Shown piece after piece: positions 1-6,157 of a stretch of 7,735 nt of DNA. The stretch is from DATILL01 sp035476575 (GTDB lineage: Bacteria > Actinomycetota > Actinomycetes > Mycobacteriales > JACQDL01). The stretch spans positions 1-7,735 of the forward strand of contig DATILL010000149.1 in the NCBI GenBank assembly GCA_035476575.1, in the 5' to 3' direction. Below the pieces are notes generated by a model. It was not told the DNA's origin. It worked only from the letters and a program-made list of their open reading frames with translations, and made no database searches. The translations under genes and the position numbers were made by a program. Every line of letters begins with the position of its first letter. The stretch's first letter is position 1.

Positions 1-286
1 CCTTCGCGAGCCGGAGCATCCGCCCCGCCTCGGCGGGCCGCACGTTCAGCGCGTCCCGCAGCCACGCCGTCATGCTCGGCGCCTCATGCGCCGCAGCCAG
101 CCCCCGCGACTCCGCCTCCCGCACCAACGGCAGCAACAACGACCCCGCCATCTGCCCGACCTGCCGGTGCACCCGCACCAGCAGGTCCCCCACCTGCGCG
201 TCGGAAAGCCCCCACAAGCGGGCGTCACGACAGGAGCCAAGCAGCACCGAGATCTGCTCGACCACCGAGGCGACTGAGTCCGACAT
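1..286 (-). CDS. DUF222 / HNH endonuclease-type protein, N-terminal part (cut by window edge)
   Basis: The reading frame starts at an ATG (minus strand, 286) and is open to the left edge, giving 95 residues beginning MSDSVASVVEQ. Its pattern, an N-terminal helix, then LWGLSDAQVGDLLVRVHR, a long helical stretch, VREAESRGLA, and TAWLRDALNVRPAEAGRM, is typical of the DUF222 domain of actinobacterial 13E12-repeat proteins, which usually carry a C-terminal HNH nuclease motif. That C-terminal part lies outside the window, so nuclease activity cannot be judged. Family members are often multicopy and linked to mobile DNA; their role is poorly known. There is no Shine-Dalgarno sequence. A TAnnnT box six bases upstream of the ATG suggests leaderless transcription and supports this start. 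The same frame is also open far upstream through a transposase scar, so a longer start cannot be excluded formally, but family length favours 286. Confidence 0.8.
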   Translation of the reverse strand, partial: MSDSVASVVEQISVLLGSCRDARLWGLSDAQVGDLLVRVHRQVGQMAGSLLLPLVREAESRGLAAAHEAPSMTAWLRDALNVRPAEAGRMLRLAK

Positions 287-292
287 ACAAGA

Positions 293-298
293 AAGATA
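293..298 (-). promoter_or_regulatory. Putative leaderless -10 box for the DUF222 gene
   Basis: On the minus strand TATCTT is followed by six bases (TCTTGT) and then the ATG at 286. This places the expected transcription start on the A of the start codon, the geometry of actinobacterial leaderless promoters (TAnnnT about 7 bases before +1). No convincing -35 is seen. The call rests on spacing and the absence of a ribosome binding site. Confidence 0.5.
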
Positions 299-329
299 AA
301 GGCGACCACCGACAGAACCGGGCCGCCCA

Positions 330-843
330 GGTGAGGGAGCGAGAAAAAGATGAGAAACTTCGGTGAGTAAGACGGCAGGTGCCCACAGTAAGACCGGTGG
401 CAAGCCAGCCGCCGCACGGCGACTGGCGCGGCAGCCACAAACCCAGTGCGTACAGCTCCTTGCCGAAAGGACTCCTCGGTCTTCCAGCGGGCACCGGCGA
501 TGCGGGCCAGCGTGACTCGGGCCGTTGAGCAGCGCGGTAGAACGCCAGCTTTGCCGGTGTGGCGGCAGCTTGCCGGTGTGGCGGCAGCTTGCCGGTGGCG
601 GCCGTGCCGATGTGCTGCCGCTGGGCACCGACCGTCGCGGTGGCCCCCTCACCTCGCCGGCCTCACCGACCACCGGCACCGCGCCCGGCCCCGCCAGGTG
701 CTCGACCACATCTGCGCGCAGGTCGTCACGGACCGCACCAGCGTCCCACCAGGCCCGAGCCAGCAGGTGCCGCATCCCCTCCGGGCGGGCATCTGCGGCG
801 TGCTCGGCGACCGACCAGGATCTGGCCCGCGGCAGCATTAGGC
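330..843 (-). pseudogene. Degraded IS701-family transposase remnant
   Basis: Read on the minus strand, 838 down to about 640 encodes MLPRARSWSVAEHAADARP, then EGMRHLLARAWWDAGAVRDD and LRADVVEHL. This matches the N-terminal region of IS701-type DDE transposases (typical form: AEHAGDATPDGMQxLL, WDADAVRDDLRxYVVEHLG). The following segment GAVPVVGEAGE corresponds to the family's VLVVDETGF, but the first catalytic Asp is now Gly. Around 520-465, in another frame, ARIAGARWKTEESFRQG matches the C-terminal RVAGxRWxVEExFQ motif that carries the catalytic Glu. Near 368-345, back in the first frame, LTEVSHLF matches the C-terminal LTxxEIRHLF segment. Much of the middle of a roughly 400-residue protein is missing and the frame has shifted at least twice, so the gene is dead. 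I do not see terminal inverted repeats or a target-site duplication. Family assignment is by motif recognition only. Confidence 0.75.
544..601. repeat. 19-bp direct tandem repeat, three copies
   Basis: The unit CGGCAGCTTGCCGGTGTGG occurs exactly at 563-581, with a near copy at 544-562 (GCCAGCTTTGCCGGTGTGG) and a third at 582-601 that diverges in its last bases (GCCGGTGGCGG). The repeats lie between the recognisable N- and C-terminal parts of the transposase remnant, where most of the gene has been lost. Confidence 0.85.
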
Positions 844-947
844 TGGTTTGGCCATTGATAAGAAACTCGCGACCGGAGGATCGGGCCGCGGCACGGTTTG
901 GGATACTGACCGCCTCCTGGTGTCGTCGAGGATCGGAAGTGAACGCC

Positions 948-2873
948 GTGTGTGGCCTGCTCGGGTTCGTCAGCACTACCGGCTTCGCCGTCGCCTGCAA
1001 GGACGACATCGCCGGCACCCTTGACCTGATGCGGCACCGTGGCCCGGACGAGAGCGGCACCTGGAACGACGACGACGCCGTGCTCGGTTTCCGCCGGCTG
1101 TCCATCATCGACCTGGACCACAGCCACCAGCCGCTGCCGTACGACGACGGCCGGTACTGGCTGCTGTTCAACGGCGAGATCTACAACTACCTTGAGCTGC
1201 GCGAGAAGCTGGCCCGCGAGCACGGCGCGACCTTCGCCACCGAGGGCGACGGCGAGACCGTGGTCGCGGCGTACAAATATCTCGGCGAGCGCGGGGTCAC
1301 CGAGCTGCGGGGCATGTTCGCGTTCGTGATCTGGGACACCGCCGAGAAGGTCATGTTCGGCGCCCGCGACTACTTCGGCATCAAGCCGCTGTTCTACCTG
1401 GCCGACGACCGCGGATTCTTCTTCTCCAGCGAGAAAAAGTCGCTGGTGACCCTGGCGGCCGACACCGCCCATCTGCCCGCCTCCAGCGGCCGCCCTGAGG
1501 CGACCGAGGTCGACACCACCTCGCTGCAGCACTACCTGACCCTGCAGTACGTGCCCGAGCCGGCCACCATGCACGCCGTGATCAAGCGGATCGAGAGTGG
1601 CACCTCCTTCACTGTGCGGGACGGCCGGTTGGTCACCCGGCGCTACTTCCGGCCGACGTTCCCGATCGAGCCGGTGACCAGCCCGAAGGCGACGTACGAC
1701 GAGATCCGCGACACGCTGGACGACTCGGTGCGGGTGCACATGCGGGCCGACGTGACGGTCGGCGCGTTCCTGTCCGGGGGGATCGACTCCACCGCGATCG
1801 CCGTGCTGGCCAAGCGGTACAACCCCGACCTGCTCACCTTCACCGTCGGCTTCGAGCGCGAGGGGTACTCCGAGATCGACGTGGCCGCCGAGTCCGCGGC
1901 CGCCATCGGGGTCACCCACATCACCCGGGTGGTCTCGCCGGAGGAGTATATGGAGGCGGTGCCGCTGATCGTGTGGTATCTCGACGACCCGGTGGCCGAC
2001 CCGGCGCTGGTGCCGCTGTGGTTCATCGCCCGGGAGGCGCGCAGGCACGTCAAGGTGGTGCTGTCCGGGGAGGGCTCGGACGAGCTCTTCGGCGGCTACA
2101 ACATCTACCGCGAGCCGCTGTCGCTGAAGGCGTTCGACCCGCTGCCGAACGTGCTGAAGAGGGGGCTGCACACGCTGTCCGGCAGGCTGCCGGAGGGGAT
2201 GCGCGGCAAGGACCTGCTGCGCCGCGGGTCGATCCCGATCGAGCGCCGGTACTACGGCAACGCCCGCATCTTCCGCGACGACGAGCTCGGCTTCCTGCGC
2301 ACCCGCGACCCCGGGGTGTCCCACACCGACGTGACCCGCGAGCTGTACGCCGCCACCCGGCACCTGGACGCCATGACCCGGATGCAGTACGTCGACCTGT
2401 TCACCTGGCTGCGCGGTGACATCCTGGTCAAGGCCGACAAGATGACGATGGCGAACTCGCTGGAGCTGCGGGTGCCGTTCCTGGACCGGGAGGTGTACCG
2501 GGTCGCCTCAGCGCTGCCGGTGGAGCAGAAGGTCACCCGGGAGACCACGAAGTACGCGCTGCGGCAGGCGCTGCGCGACATCGTGCCGGCGCACATCGTC
2601 GACCGGCGCAAGCTTGGCTTTCCGGTGCCGATCAAGTTCTGGCTCAAGGACCAGATGTACGGCTGGGCACGGCAGGTCATCACCGCGGCGCAGACCGAGC
2701 ACCTGCTCGACCGGGCCGAGCTGCTCGCCCTGCTGGACGCGCACCGGGACGGCCCGCACGACTACAGCCGCAAGCTCTGGACGCTGCTGGTCTTCCTGAT
2801 CTGGCACGGCATCTTCATCGAGGGCCGGATCCAGCCCGAGATCCCCGCTCCCCAGTACCCCGTCCGCCTCTAG
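948..2873 (+). CDS. asnB: Glutamine-dependent asparagine synthetase / AsnB-type amidotransferase
   Basis: This is a 641-residue class II glutamine amidotransferase. The N-terminal glutaminase domain begins MCGLLGFVST: Cys2 is the nucleophile, exposed after Met removal, which fixes the GTG start at 948 over the in-frame GTG at 939; GGAAG lies 8 bases upstream. Other landmarks are RHRGPDESG (29-37), RRLSIID (49-55) and FNGEIYN (74-80). The ATP-dependent synthetase domain shows the PP-loop SGGIDS (276-281) and GEGSDELFGGY (374-384). Length matches the actinobacterial group containing Corynebacterium LtsA and mycobacterial AsnB (about 640-650 residues). The reaction transfers glutamine ammonia to a carboxylate through an adenylated intermediate. 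The substrate may be aspartate or, as shown for related mycobacterial and Bacillus enzymes, meso-diaminopimelate in peptidoglycan precursors; sequence alone does not decide. It acts in the cytoplasm. The gene stands alone, convergent with adoK, with a transposase scar upstream. Confidence 0.93.
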   Translation: MCGLLGFVSTTGFAVACKDDIAGTLDLMRHRGPDESGTWNDDDAVLGFRRLSIIDLDHSHQPLPYDDGRYWLLFNGEIYNYLELREKLAREHGATFATEGDGETVVAAYKYLGERGVTELRGMFAFVIWDTAEKVMFGARDYFGIKPLFYLADDRGFFFSSEKKSLVTLAADTAHLPASSGRPEATEVDTTSLQHYLTLQYVPEPATMHAVIKRIESGTSFTVRDGRLVTRRYFRPTFPIEPVTSPKATYDEIRDTLDDSVRVHMRADVTVGAFLSGGIDSTAIAVLAKRYNPDLLTFTVGFEREGYSEIDVAAESAAAIGVTHITRVVSPEEYMEAVPLIVWYLDDPVADPALVPLWFIAREARRHVKVVLSGEGSDELFGGYNIYREPLSLKAFDPLPNVLKRGLHTLSGRLPEGMRGKDLLRRGSIPIERRYYGNARIFRDDELGFLRTRDPGVSHTDVTRELYAATRHLDAMTRMQYVDLFTWLRGDILVKADKMTMANSLELRVPFLDREVYRVASALPVEQKVTRETTKYALRQALRDIVPAHIVDRRKLGFPVPIKFWLKDQMYGWARQVITAAQTEHLLDRAELLALLDAHRDGPHDYSRKLWTLLVFLIWHGIFIEGRIQPEIPAPQYPVRL

Positions 2874-2894
2874 ATCCGATGCACCACCCAGTTG

Positions 2895-2958
2895 CGACGA
2901 TCATCGAGCTAACGGGGTTGATGGAGATCAACTGACCCCGATAGCTCGATGATCGTCG
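2895..2958. terminator. Long hairpin between convergent asnB and adoK, probable bidirectional terminator
   Basis: The arms 2895-2910 (CGACGATCATCGAGCT) and 2943-2958 (AGCTCGATGATCGTCG) are perfect 16-bp inverted repeats. Inside them the stem continues imperfectly: CGGG 2913-2916 pairs with CCCG 2937-2940, then GTTGAT 2917-2922 pairs with ATCAAC 2927-2932 around a GGAG loop. The element begins 22 bases after the asnB stop and lies 18 bases beyond the adoK stop. Neither side has a U tract, which is common for actinobacterial terminators. Confidence 0.8.
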
Positions 2959-2975
2959 GGAAAGGGGCGGCTGGG

Positions 2976-3953
2976 TCAGCAGGGCAGGTGGGGCCGGACC
3001 TCGGCGGCCGCGGCGTCGCCGTAGGAGTCGGCCAGCCGGTCGACGAAGTCGTCCCGCTTCACGACATACTCCTGGGTGCCGACCGTCTCCAGCACCAGGG
3101 TGGCCAGCAGGCAGCCGACCTGGGCGGAGCGCTGCAGCGACAGCCCCCAGGACAGCCCGGCGAAGAACCCGGCCCGGAACCCGTCACCGACGCCGGTCGG
3201 GTCGTGCACCTCGAGCTCCTTGGCCACCGGCACGTGGATCGGCTCGACGCCCCTGCCGGTGATACGCACACCGTTCTTACCGAGGGTGGTGACCTGGATC
3301 CGGACCCGGTCCAGCACGTCGTCGTCGGACAGCCCGCTCTTGGACTCCAGCAGCCGCCGCTCGTAGTCGTTGGTGAGCAGGTACTCCGCCCCGTCGATCA
3401 GCCCAAGAACGTCCGCGCCGGACATCCGGGCGAGCTGCTGCGACGGGTCGGCGGCGAACCGGTACCCGCGCTGCCGGCACTCCTCGCTGTGCCGCACCAT
3501 CGCGGCCGGGTCGTTGGCGCCCACGATGACCAGGTCCAGCCCGCCGGCCCGGGCAGCCACCGGCTCGATCTCGATGTTGCGGGCCTCGGCCATGGCCCCG
3601 GCGTAGAACGACGCGATCTGGCACATGTCCTCGTCCGTCGTACAGACGAACCGGGCGGTGTGCGCGACGTCGCTGACGTACACCGAGTCGCAGTCGACGC
3701 CGTGCCGGGTCAGCCAGCTCCGGTAGTCGTCGAAGTCCGGCCCCACCGCGCCGACCAGCAGCGGCCGGAGCCCGAGCTGGGCCATCCCGAAGGCGATGTT
3801 GGCAGCCACCCCGCCGCGCCGGACGACCAGCTCGTCGACCAGGAACGACAGTGAGACCTTGTGGAGCTGGTCCGGCAGGAGCTGCTCGCCGAACCGGCCG
3901 GGGAAGTGCATCAGGTGGTCGGTGGCGATCGACCCGGTGACGGCTATGCGCAC
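2976..3953 (-). CDS. adoK: Adenosine kinase (PfkB-family sugar kinase)
   Basis: This 325-residue PfkB/ribokinase-family protein starts at GTG 3953, with AAAGGA ten bases upstream, and begins MRIAVTGSIATDHLMHFPGR. It closely resembles what I remember of M. tuberculosis AdoK (Rv2202c), which phosphorylates adenosine to AMP with ATP in purine salvage. PfkB signature 1 is seen at RRGGVAANIAF (45-55). Signature 2 is DPTGVGDGFRAGF (251-263), with Asp257 as catalytic base and the GVGD anion hole. FAADPSQQLAR (166-176) and the nearby TNDYE (194-198) also match that family. The protein is soluble and cytoplasmic. It lies next to an asnB-type gene, as in mycobacteria, which supports adenosine kinase over a generic ribokinase annotation. 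The gene is convergent with asnB and divergent from the small gene at 4080. A possible -10 lies upstream. Confidence 0.9.
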   Translation of the reverse strand: MRIAVTGSIATDHLMHFPGRFGEQLLPDQLHKVSLSFLVDELVVRRGGVAANIAFGMAQLGLRPLLVGAVGPDFDDYRSWLTRHGVDCDSVYVSDVAHTARFVCTTDEDMCQIASFYAGAMAEARNIEIEPVAARAGGLDLVIVGANDPAAMVRHSEECRQRGYRFAADPSQQLARMSGADVLGLIDGAEYLLTNDYERRLLESKSGLSDDDVLDRVRIQVTTLGKNGVRITGRGVEPIHVPVAKELEVHDPTGVGDGFRAGFFAGLSWGLSLQRSAQVGCLLATLVLETVGTQEYVVKRDDFVDRLADSYGDAAAAEVRPHLPC

Positions 3954-3995
3954 GGTTGTCCGGTCCTTTGGTCAGCGGCGGAACAAGCCGGGCGC

Positions 3996-4001
3996 AGCTT
4001 A
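3996..4001 (-). promoter_or_regulatory. Possible -10 box for adoK
   Basis: On the minus strand TAAGCT fits the actinobacterial TAnnnT -10 pattern and would start transcription about 35 bases before the GTG at 3953, leaving room for the AAAGGA ribosome binding site. A TTTCAA sequence about 20 bases further upstream is a poor -35. This is weak evidence based only on position and a short motif. Confidence 0.3.
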
Positions 4002-4067
4002 GCCGGCCGGCCAGCCCAGCCTTGAAACTACCCGTGCGTAGGGATGTCCGCCCGTCCGGGGCCGACC

Positions 4068-4073
4068 TACGCT
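4068..4073 (+). promoter_or_regulatory. Putative leaderless -10 box for the 60-residue gene
   Basis: TACGCT is followed by six bases (CGTGGC) and then the ATG at 4080, so transcription would begin at the start codon. The spacing is identical to that of the DUF222 gene at the left end. No Shine-Dalgarno sequence precedes the ATG, which favours a leaderless transcript. Confidence 0.5.
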
Positions 4074-4079
4074 CGTGGC

Positions 4080-4262
4080 ATGACGCCGCAGGCTGACCCT
4101 GAGGTCCTGGCCGAGTACTTCGCCGACTGCGCGTGCCTCCCCGACCCGCTGCAGCCGCATGAGGATCGCTCCGTCCCCGGGCCGCACCTGCCCTGGGCGC
4201 CGGTCTGCGTGCCAGACGGCGCCCGCACGCTGGTAGCCGGCCTCGCGGCGTACGGCGGCTGA
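4080..4262 (+). CDS. Small protein of unknown function, 60 residues
   Basis: This small ORF runs from ATG 4080 to TGA 4260-4262. It begins MTPQADPEVLAEYFADCACL and contains PGPHLPWAPVCVPDGA near residues 33-48. I do not recognise a family. It is acidic, Pro-rich and has no signal peptide or membrane segment, so it is probably cytoplasmic. Three cysteines (17, 19, 43) with His27 and His36 give a CxC...H...H...C arrangement that could bind a metal, which is speculation. The codons have strong G/C third-position bias, and a leaderless -10 sits at the right distance from this ATG, which is why I prefer it to the in-frame ATG at 4044. The gene diverges from adoK and precedes the membrane protein in the same direction by about 100 bases. 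It could be a spurious ORF, but the promoter spacing argues for a real gene. Confidence 0.6.
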   Translation: MTPQADPEVLAEYFADCACLPDPLQPHEDRSVPGPHLPWAPVCVPDGARTLVAGLAAYGG

Positions 4263-4276
4263 CCGACCCGTCCCCA

Positions 4277-4297
4277 CCCGCGGGCAGTCGTCGCGGG
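4277..4297 (+). terminator. Weak hairpin after the 60-residue gene
   Basis: CCCGCG at 4277-4282 and CGCGGG at 4292-4297 form a 6-bp G/C stem with a nine-base loop, 14 bases after the small gene's stop codon. No U tract follows. It may terminate the short transcript; such stems also arise by chance at this GC content. Confidence 0.3.
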
Positions 4298-4322
4298 GAA
4301 CCGACCATCCCACGCGGGCGTC

Positions 4323-4344
4323 GGACCAGAGCTGAGCTCGGTCC
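4323..4344. promoter_or_regulatory. Near-palindrome upstream of the membrane-protein gene, possible operator
   Basis: GGACC-A-GAGCT (4323-4333) and AGCTCGGTCC (4335-4344) are inverted arms of ten bases with one unpaired A and a single central G. The element ends 17 bases before the ATG at 4362, just ahead of the GGAGG ribosome binding site. The one-base centre makes an RNA hairpin unlikely, so a protein-binding site is the better reading. No regulator can be named. Confidence 0.35.
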
Positions 4345-4361
4345 GTTCCGTGGAGGCCGGT

Positions 4362-5666
4362 ATGTCGGACAACCCACTCGCCCGTCGGTTCGTCGCACCG
4401 GTTCTGGCCGTGGTCGCGGTCATCGGTGTCACCATCGGTGCTGTGGCGGTCGGCCGCGCGCACCACGGCTCCGCCGCCGGCCCGCCCGTGCTGCGGCTGA
4501 TCGATGCCGGGTCAGCGGCCGGGCCTGCCGCCGAGTCCGCCGCTCGGGCTGGGGCTCGGGTCGCGCCGCCGGGGTACGGCGGCCAGCCGACCGTCGCCGG
4601 GCCGCTGCCCACCGGCCCGGCCAAGGCGCGGGTGCGCACCCTGCCGGCCGGCGCCGCGCCGGAGCCGCTGGTCCGGACGCTGGCCGGCGCGCTCGGCCTG
4701 TCTGGCGCCCCGCAGCGGGCCGCGCACGGCTGGACCCTGCCGGCCAAGGGCCAACGACTGACGGTGGCCGACACGGCCGGCTGGCCGTGGGCGTTGGGTC
4801 TCGCCGACTCCATCAGCCCTGGTAGCGGCGCTAGCGGCAGTGGTGGCGGCGGCCAGGCCCGCTGCCACGTGATCGCGCAGGATGCCGGCCCGCTCTGCCC
4901 GGGGCCGAGCGGCATACCGATCCCCATTCCCCCGGAGCATCCGGTCGCCCCACGGGGTGGCAACGCCGCCGGCCCGAACCCGGGCAGCGACACCAGCGTG
5001 GGCAGCGGTGTCACCAGCAGTGGCGGGCGGCCGGTGCCGGTCCCGCTGCCTGCCCCGAACCGGCCGACCGCAGCCGAGGCCCGCGCCGCCGCCACGCCGG
5101 TGCTGAGCGCGCTCGGCCTGGCTGCCGCGCCGACACATGTCCTCCGGGCTCCTGGCCAGATCCAGGTCCTGGCCGACCCGGTGGTCGACTCGTGGCCGAC
5201 GGTGGGATTTGCCACCCGGCTGGCGGTGGGCACCACCGGGACGATCGTGGACGCGTCCGGCTGGCTGGGCCCCCCAGCCGCCGGACCGGAGTACCCGCTG
5301 GTCAGCGCCGCTGAGGCGCTCGCCGCGCTGCCTGTCCCGGAGATCGCGGTCCGCTGCCAGGGCAGCATCTGCCCGAGCCCACCACGGATCACCGGCGCCC
5401 GGCTCGGGCTGGCGCTGCGCTGGGACGAGACCGGGCGACCGCTCCTGGTGCCGGCCTGGCTCTACGACGTCGACGGCCAGGACGTGCCGCTGGTGGCGAT
5501 CGCCGTCGACCCGGCATACCTGGGTGCGGCGGAGCCCGGCGGGAAGCCCGGCCCCGACGGTGGGTCGACCGGCGGCACCGGCCAGCCGGGGTCGACCGGC
5601 GGCAACCAGCCCGGCTCGGCTCCGCCTGGTGAGCCGGTCACCCCGCTGCCGAGCGCGACCCGCTAG
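4362..5666 (+). CDS. Membrane-anchored, Pro/Gly-rich extracytoplasmic protein of unknown function
   Basis: This 434-residue protein starts at ATG 4362, five bases after GGAGG; the upstream in-frame GTG at 4350 would bury that site. A short basic N-terminus (MSDNPLARR) precedes one hydrophobic segment at about 10-31, giving an uncleaved signal anchor with the rest outside. There is no lipobox. Two similar parts are visible: 101-146 (LVRTLAGALGLSGAP..., then LTVADTAGWPW) and 236-303 (VLSALGLAAAPTHVL..., ending IVDASGWLG). They are joined by a Gly/Ser/Pro linker (about 151-235). A third part at about 310-385 holds YPLVSAAEALAAL, then LVPAWLYDV and VAIAVDP, and the C-terminus (390-434) is Gly/Pro/Ser/Thr low complexity. 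Cysteines pair closely (168/179 and 332/337), suggesting disulfides. Position between adoK and erpA matches M. tuberculosis Rv2203, an uncharacterised membrane protein; homology is not established here. Function unknown. Confidence 0.85.
   Translation: MSDNPLARRFVAPVLAVVAVIGVTIGAVAVGRAHHGSAAGPPVLRLIDAGSAAGPAAESAARAGARVAPPGYGGQPTVAGPLPTGPAKARVRTLPAGAAPEPLVRTLAGALGLSGAPQRAAHGWTLPAKGQRLTVADTAGWPWALGLADSISPGSGASGSGGGGQARCHVIAQDAGPLCPGPSGIPIPIPPEHPVAPRGGNAAGPNPGSDTSVGSGVTSSGGRPVPVPLPAPNRPTAAEARAAATPVLSALGLAAAPTHVLRAPGQIQVLADPVVDSWPTVGFATRLAVGTTGTIVDASGWLGPPAAGPEYPLVSAAEALAALPVPEIAVRCQGSICPSPPRITGARLGLALRWDETGRPLLVPAWLYDVDGQDVPLVAIAVDPAYLGAAEPGGKPGPDGGSTGGTGQPGSTGGNQPGSAPPGEPVTPLPSATR
5562..5615 (+). 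repeat. 27-bp imperfect tandem repeat in the C-terminal tail
   Basis: The segment starting GGGTCGACCGGCGGCA at 5562 is repeated from 5589 with a 27-base period, giving the STGGTGQPG / STGGNQPG pattern at the end of the membrane protein. It is a coding low-complexity repeat, with two copies and some divergence in the second half. Confidence 0.7.
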
Positions 5667-5692
5667 GCAGGCGGCGTGTCCGGAGCTGCGCA

Positions 5693-5724
5693 GGGCCGCG
5701 ACTCCCGGAGGGGAGTCGCGGCCC
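5693..5724. terminator. Perfect 14-bp stem-loop between convergent genes
   Basis: GGGCCGCGACTCCC (5693-5706) and GGGAGTCGCGGCCC (5711-5724) are perfect inverted repeats around a GGAG loop, 26 bases after the membrane-protein stop. It can serve that gene and, from the other side, erpA, whose stop is about 85 bases away. No U tract is present. The loop sequence GGAG is the same as in the asnB/adoK hairpin. Confidence 0.82.
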
Positions 5725-5809
5725 AAGCCCAGGTACAGCCCTGAACGAAGCGCCGTGGGCGGGAGCCCGTGAGACGAGCCGCCGCAGGCGTGTGAAGCAG
5801 GTGCGGGAG

Positions 5810-6157
5810 CTAGTGGAAGGAGTCGCCGCAGGCGCAGGAGCCCGAAGCGTTGGGGTTGTCGATCGTGAAGCCCTGCTTCTCAATCGTGTCGACGAAGTCG
5901 ATGGTGGCGCCGACGAGGTACGGCGCGCTCATCCGGTCGACCACGACCTGGACACCACTGAAGTCAAGCACCACGTCACCGTCGAGCGACCGCTCGTCGA
6001 AGAACAACTGGTAGCGCAGGCCGGAGCAGCCACCCGGCTGGACGGCGACCCGCAGCCGAAGGTCGTCACGACCCTCCTGGCCGATCAGGTCCTTGACCTT
6101 GCTGGCGGCCGGGTCGGTGAGGATCACACTCTTGTCTGTGCCGGTCTGAACGGTCAC
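5810..6157 (-). CDS. erpA: A-type iron-sulfur cluster carrier (HesB/IscA/ErpA family)
   Basis: This 115-residue protein covers the whole HesB/IscA/ErpA family length. It carries the three expected cluster-ligand cysteines in QPGGCSGLRYQLFFDE and the C-terminal GSCACGDSFH. VDRMSAPYLVGATIDFVDT and EKQGFTIDNPNA are typical of the actinobacterial ErpA group (mycobacterial Rv2204c). It accepts Fe-S clusters from the SUF machinery and passes them to apo-enzymes in the cytoplasm. I choose GTG 6157 because GGAG lies five bases upstream and the protein then begins close to where relatives do; the frame stays open upstream to 6319, but that extension (rich in Arg and Met) does not look like the family. 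The gene is convergent with the membrane protein and divergent from nadA, a [4Fe-4S] enzyme that is a plausible client. A TACGAT at 6219-6224 (minus) is a possible -10. Confidence 0.92.
   Translation of the reverse strand: MTVQTGTDKSVILTDPAASKVKDLIGQEGRDDLRLRVAVQPGGCSGLRYQLFFDERSLDGDVVLDFSGVQVVVDRMSAPYLVGATIDFVDTIEKQGFTIDNPNASGSCACGDSFH

Noticed and set aside
525..947. Extension of asnB upstream to 525
   Set aside because: The extra residues cover the transposase remnant and would bury the catalytic Cys2, which must be N-terminal.
726..2363. Long minus-strand open frame opposite asnB (545 codons)
   Set aside because: It is antisense to a clear AsnB, is rich in Gly/Arg/Val/His without domain pattern, and reflects G/C third-position bias on the coding strand.
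2949..3854. Plus-strand open frame opposite adoK (301 codons)
   Set aside because: It starts inside the terminator hairpin and mirrors AdoK codons; its composition is typical of a shadow frame.
4067..5726. Long minus-strand frames opposite the membrane-protein gene
   Set aside because: They are shadows of a Gly/Ala/Pro-rich + strand gene that has its own ribosome binding site and signal anchor.
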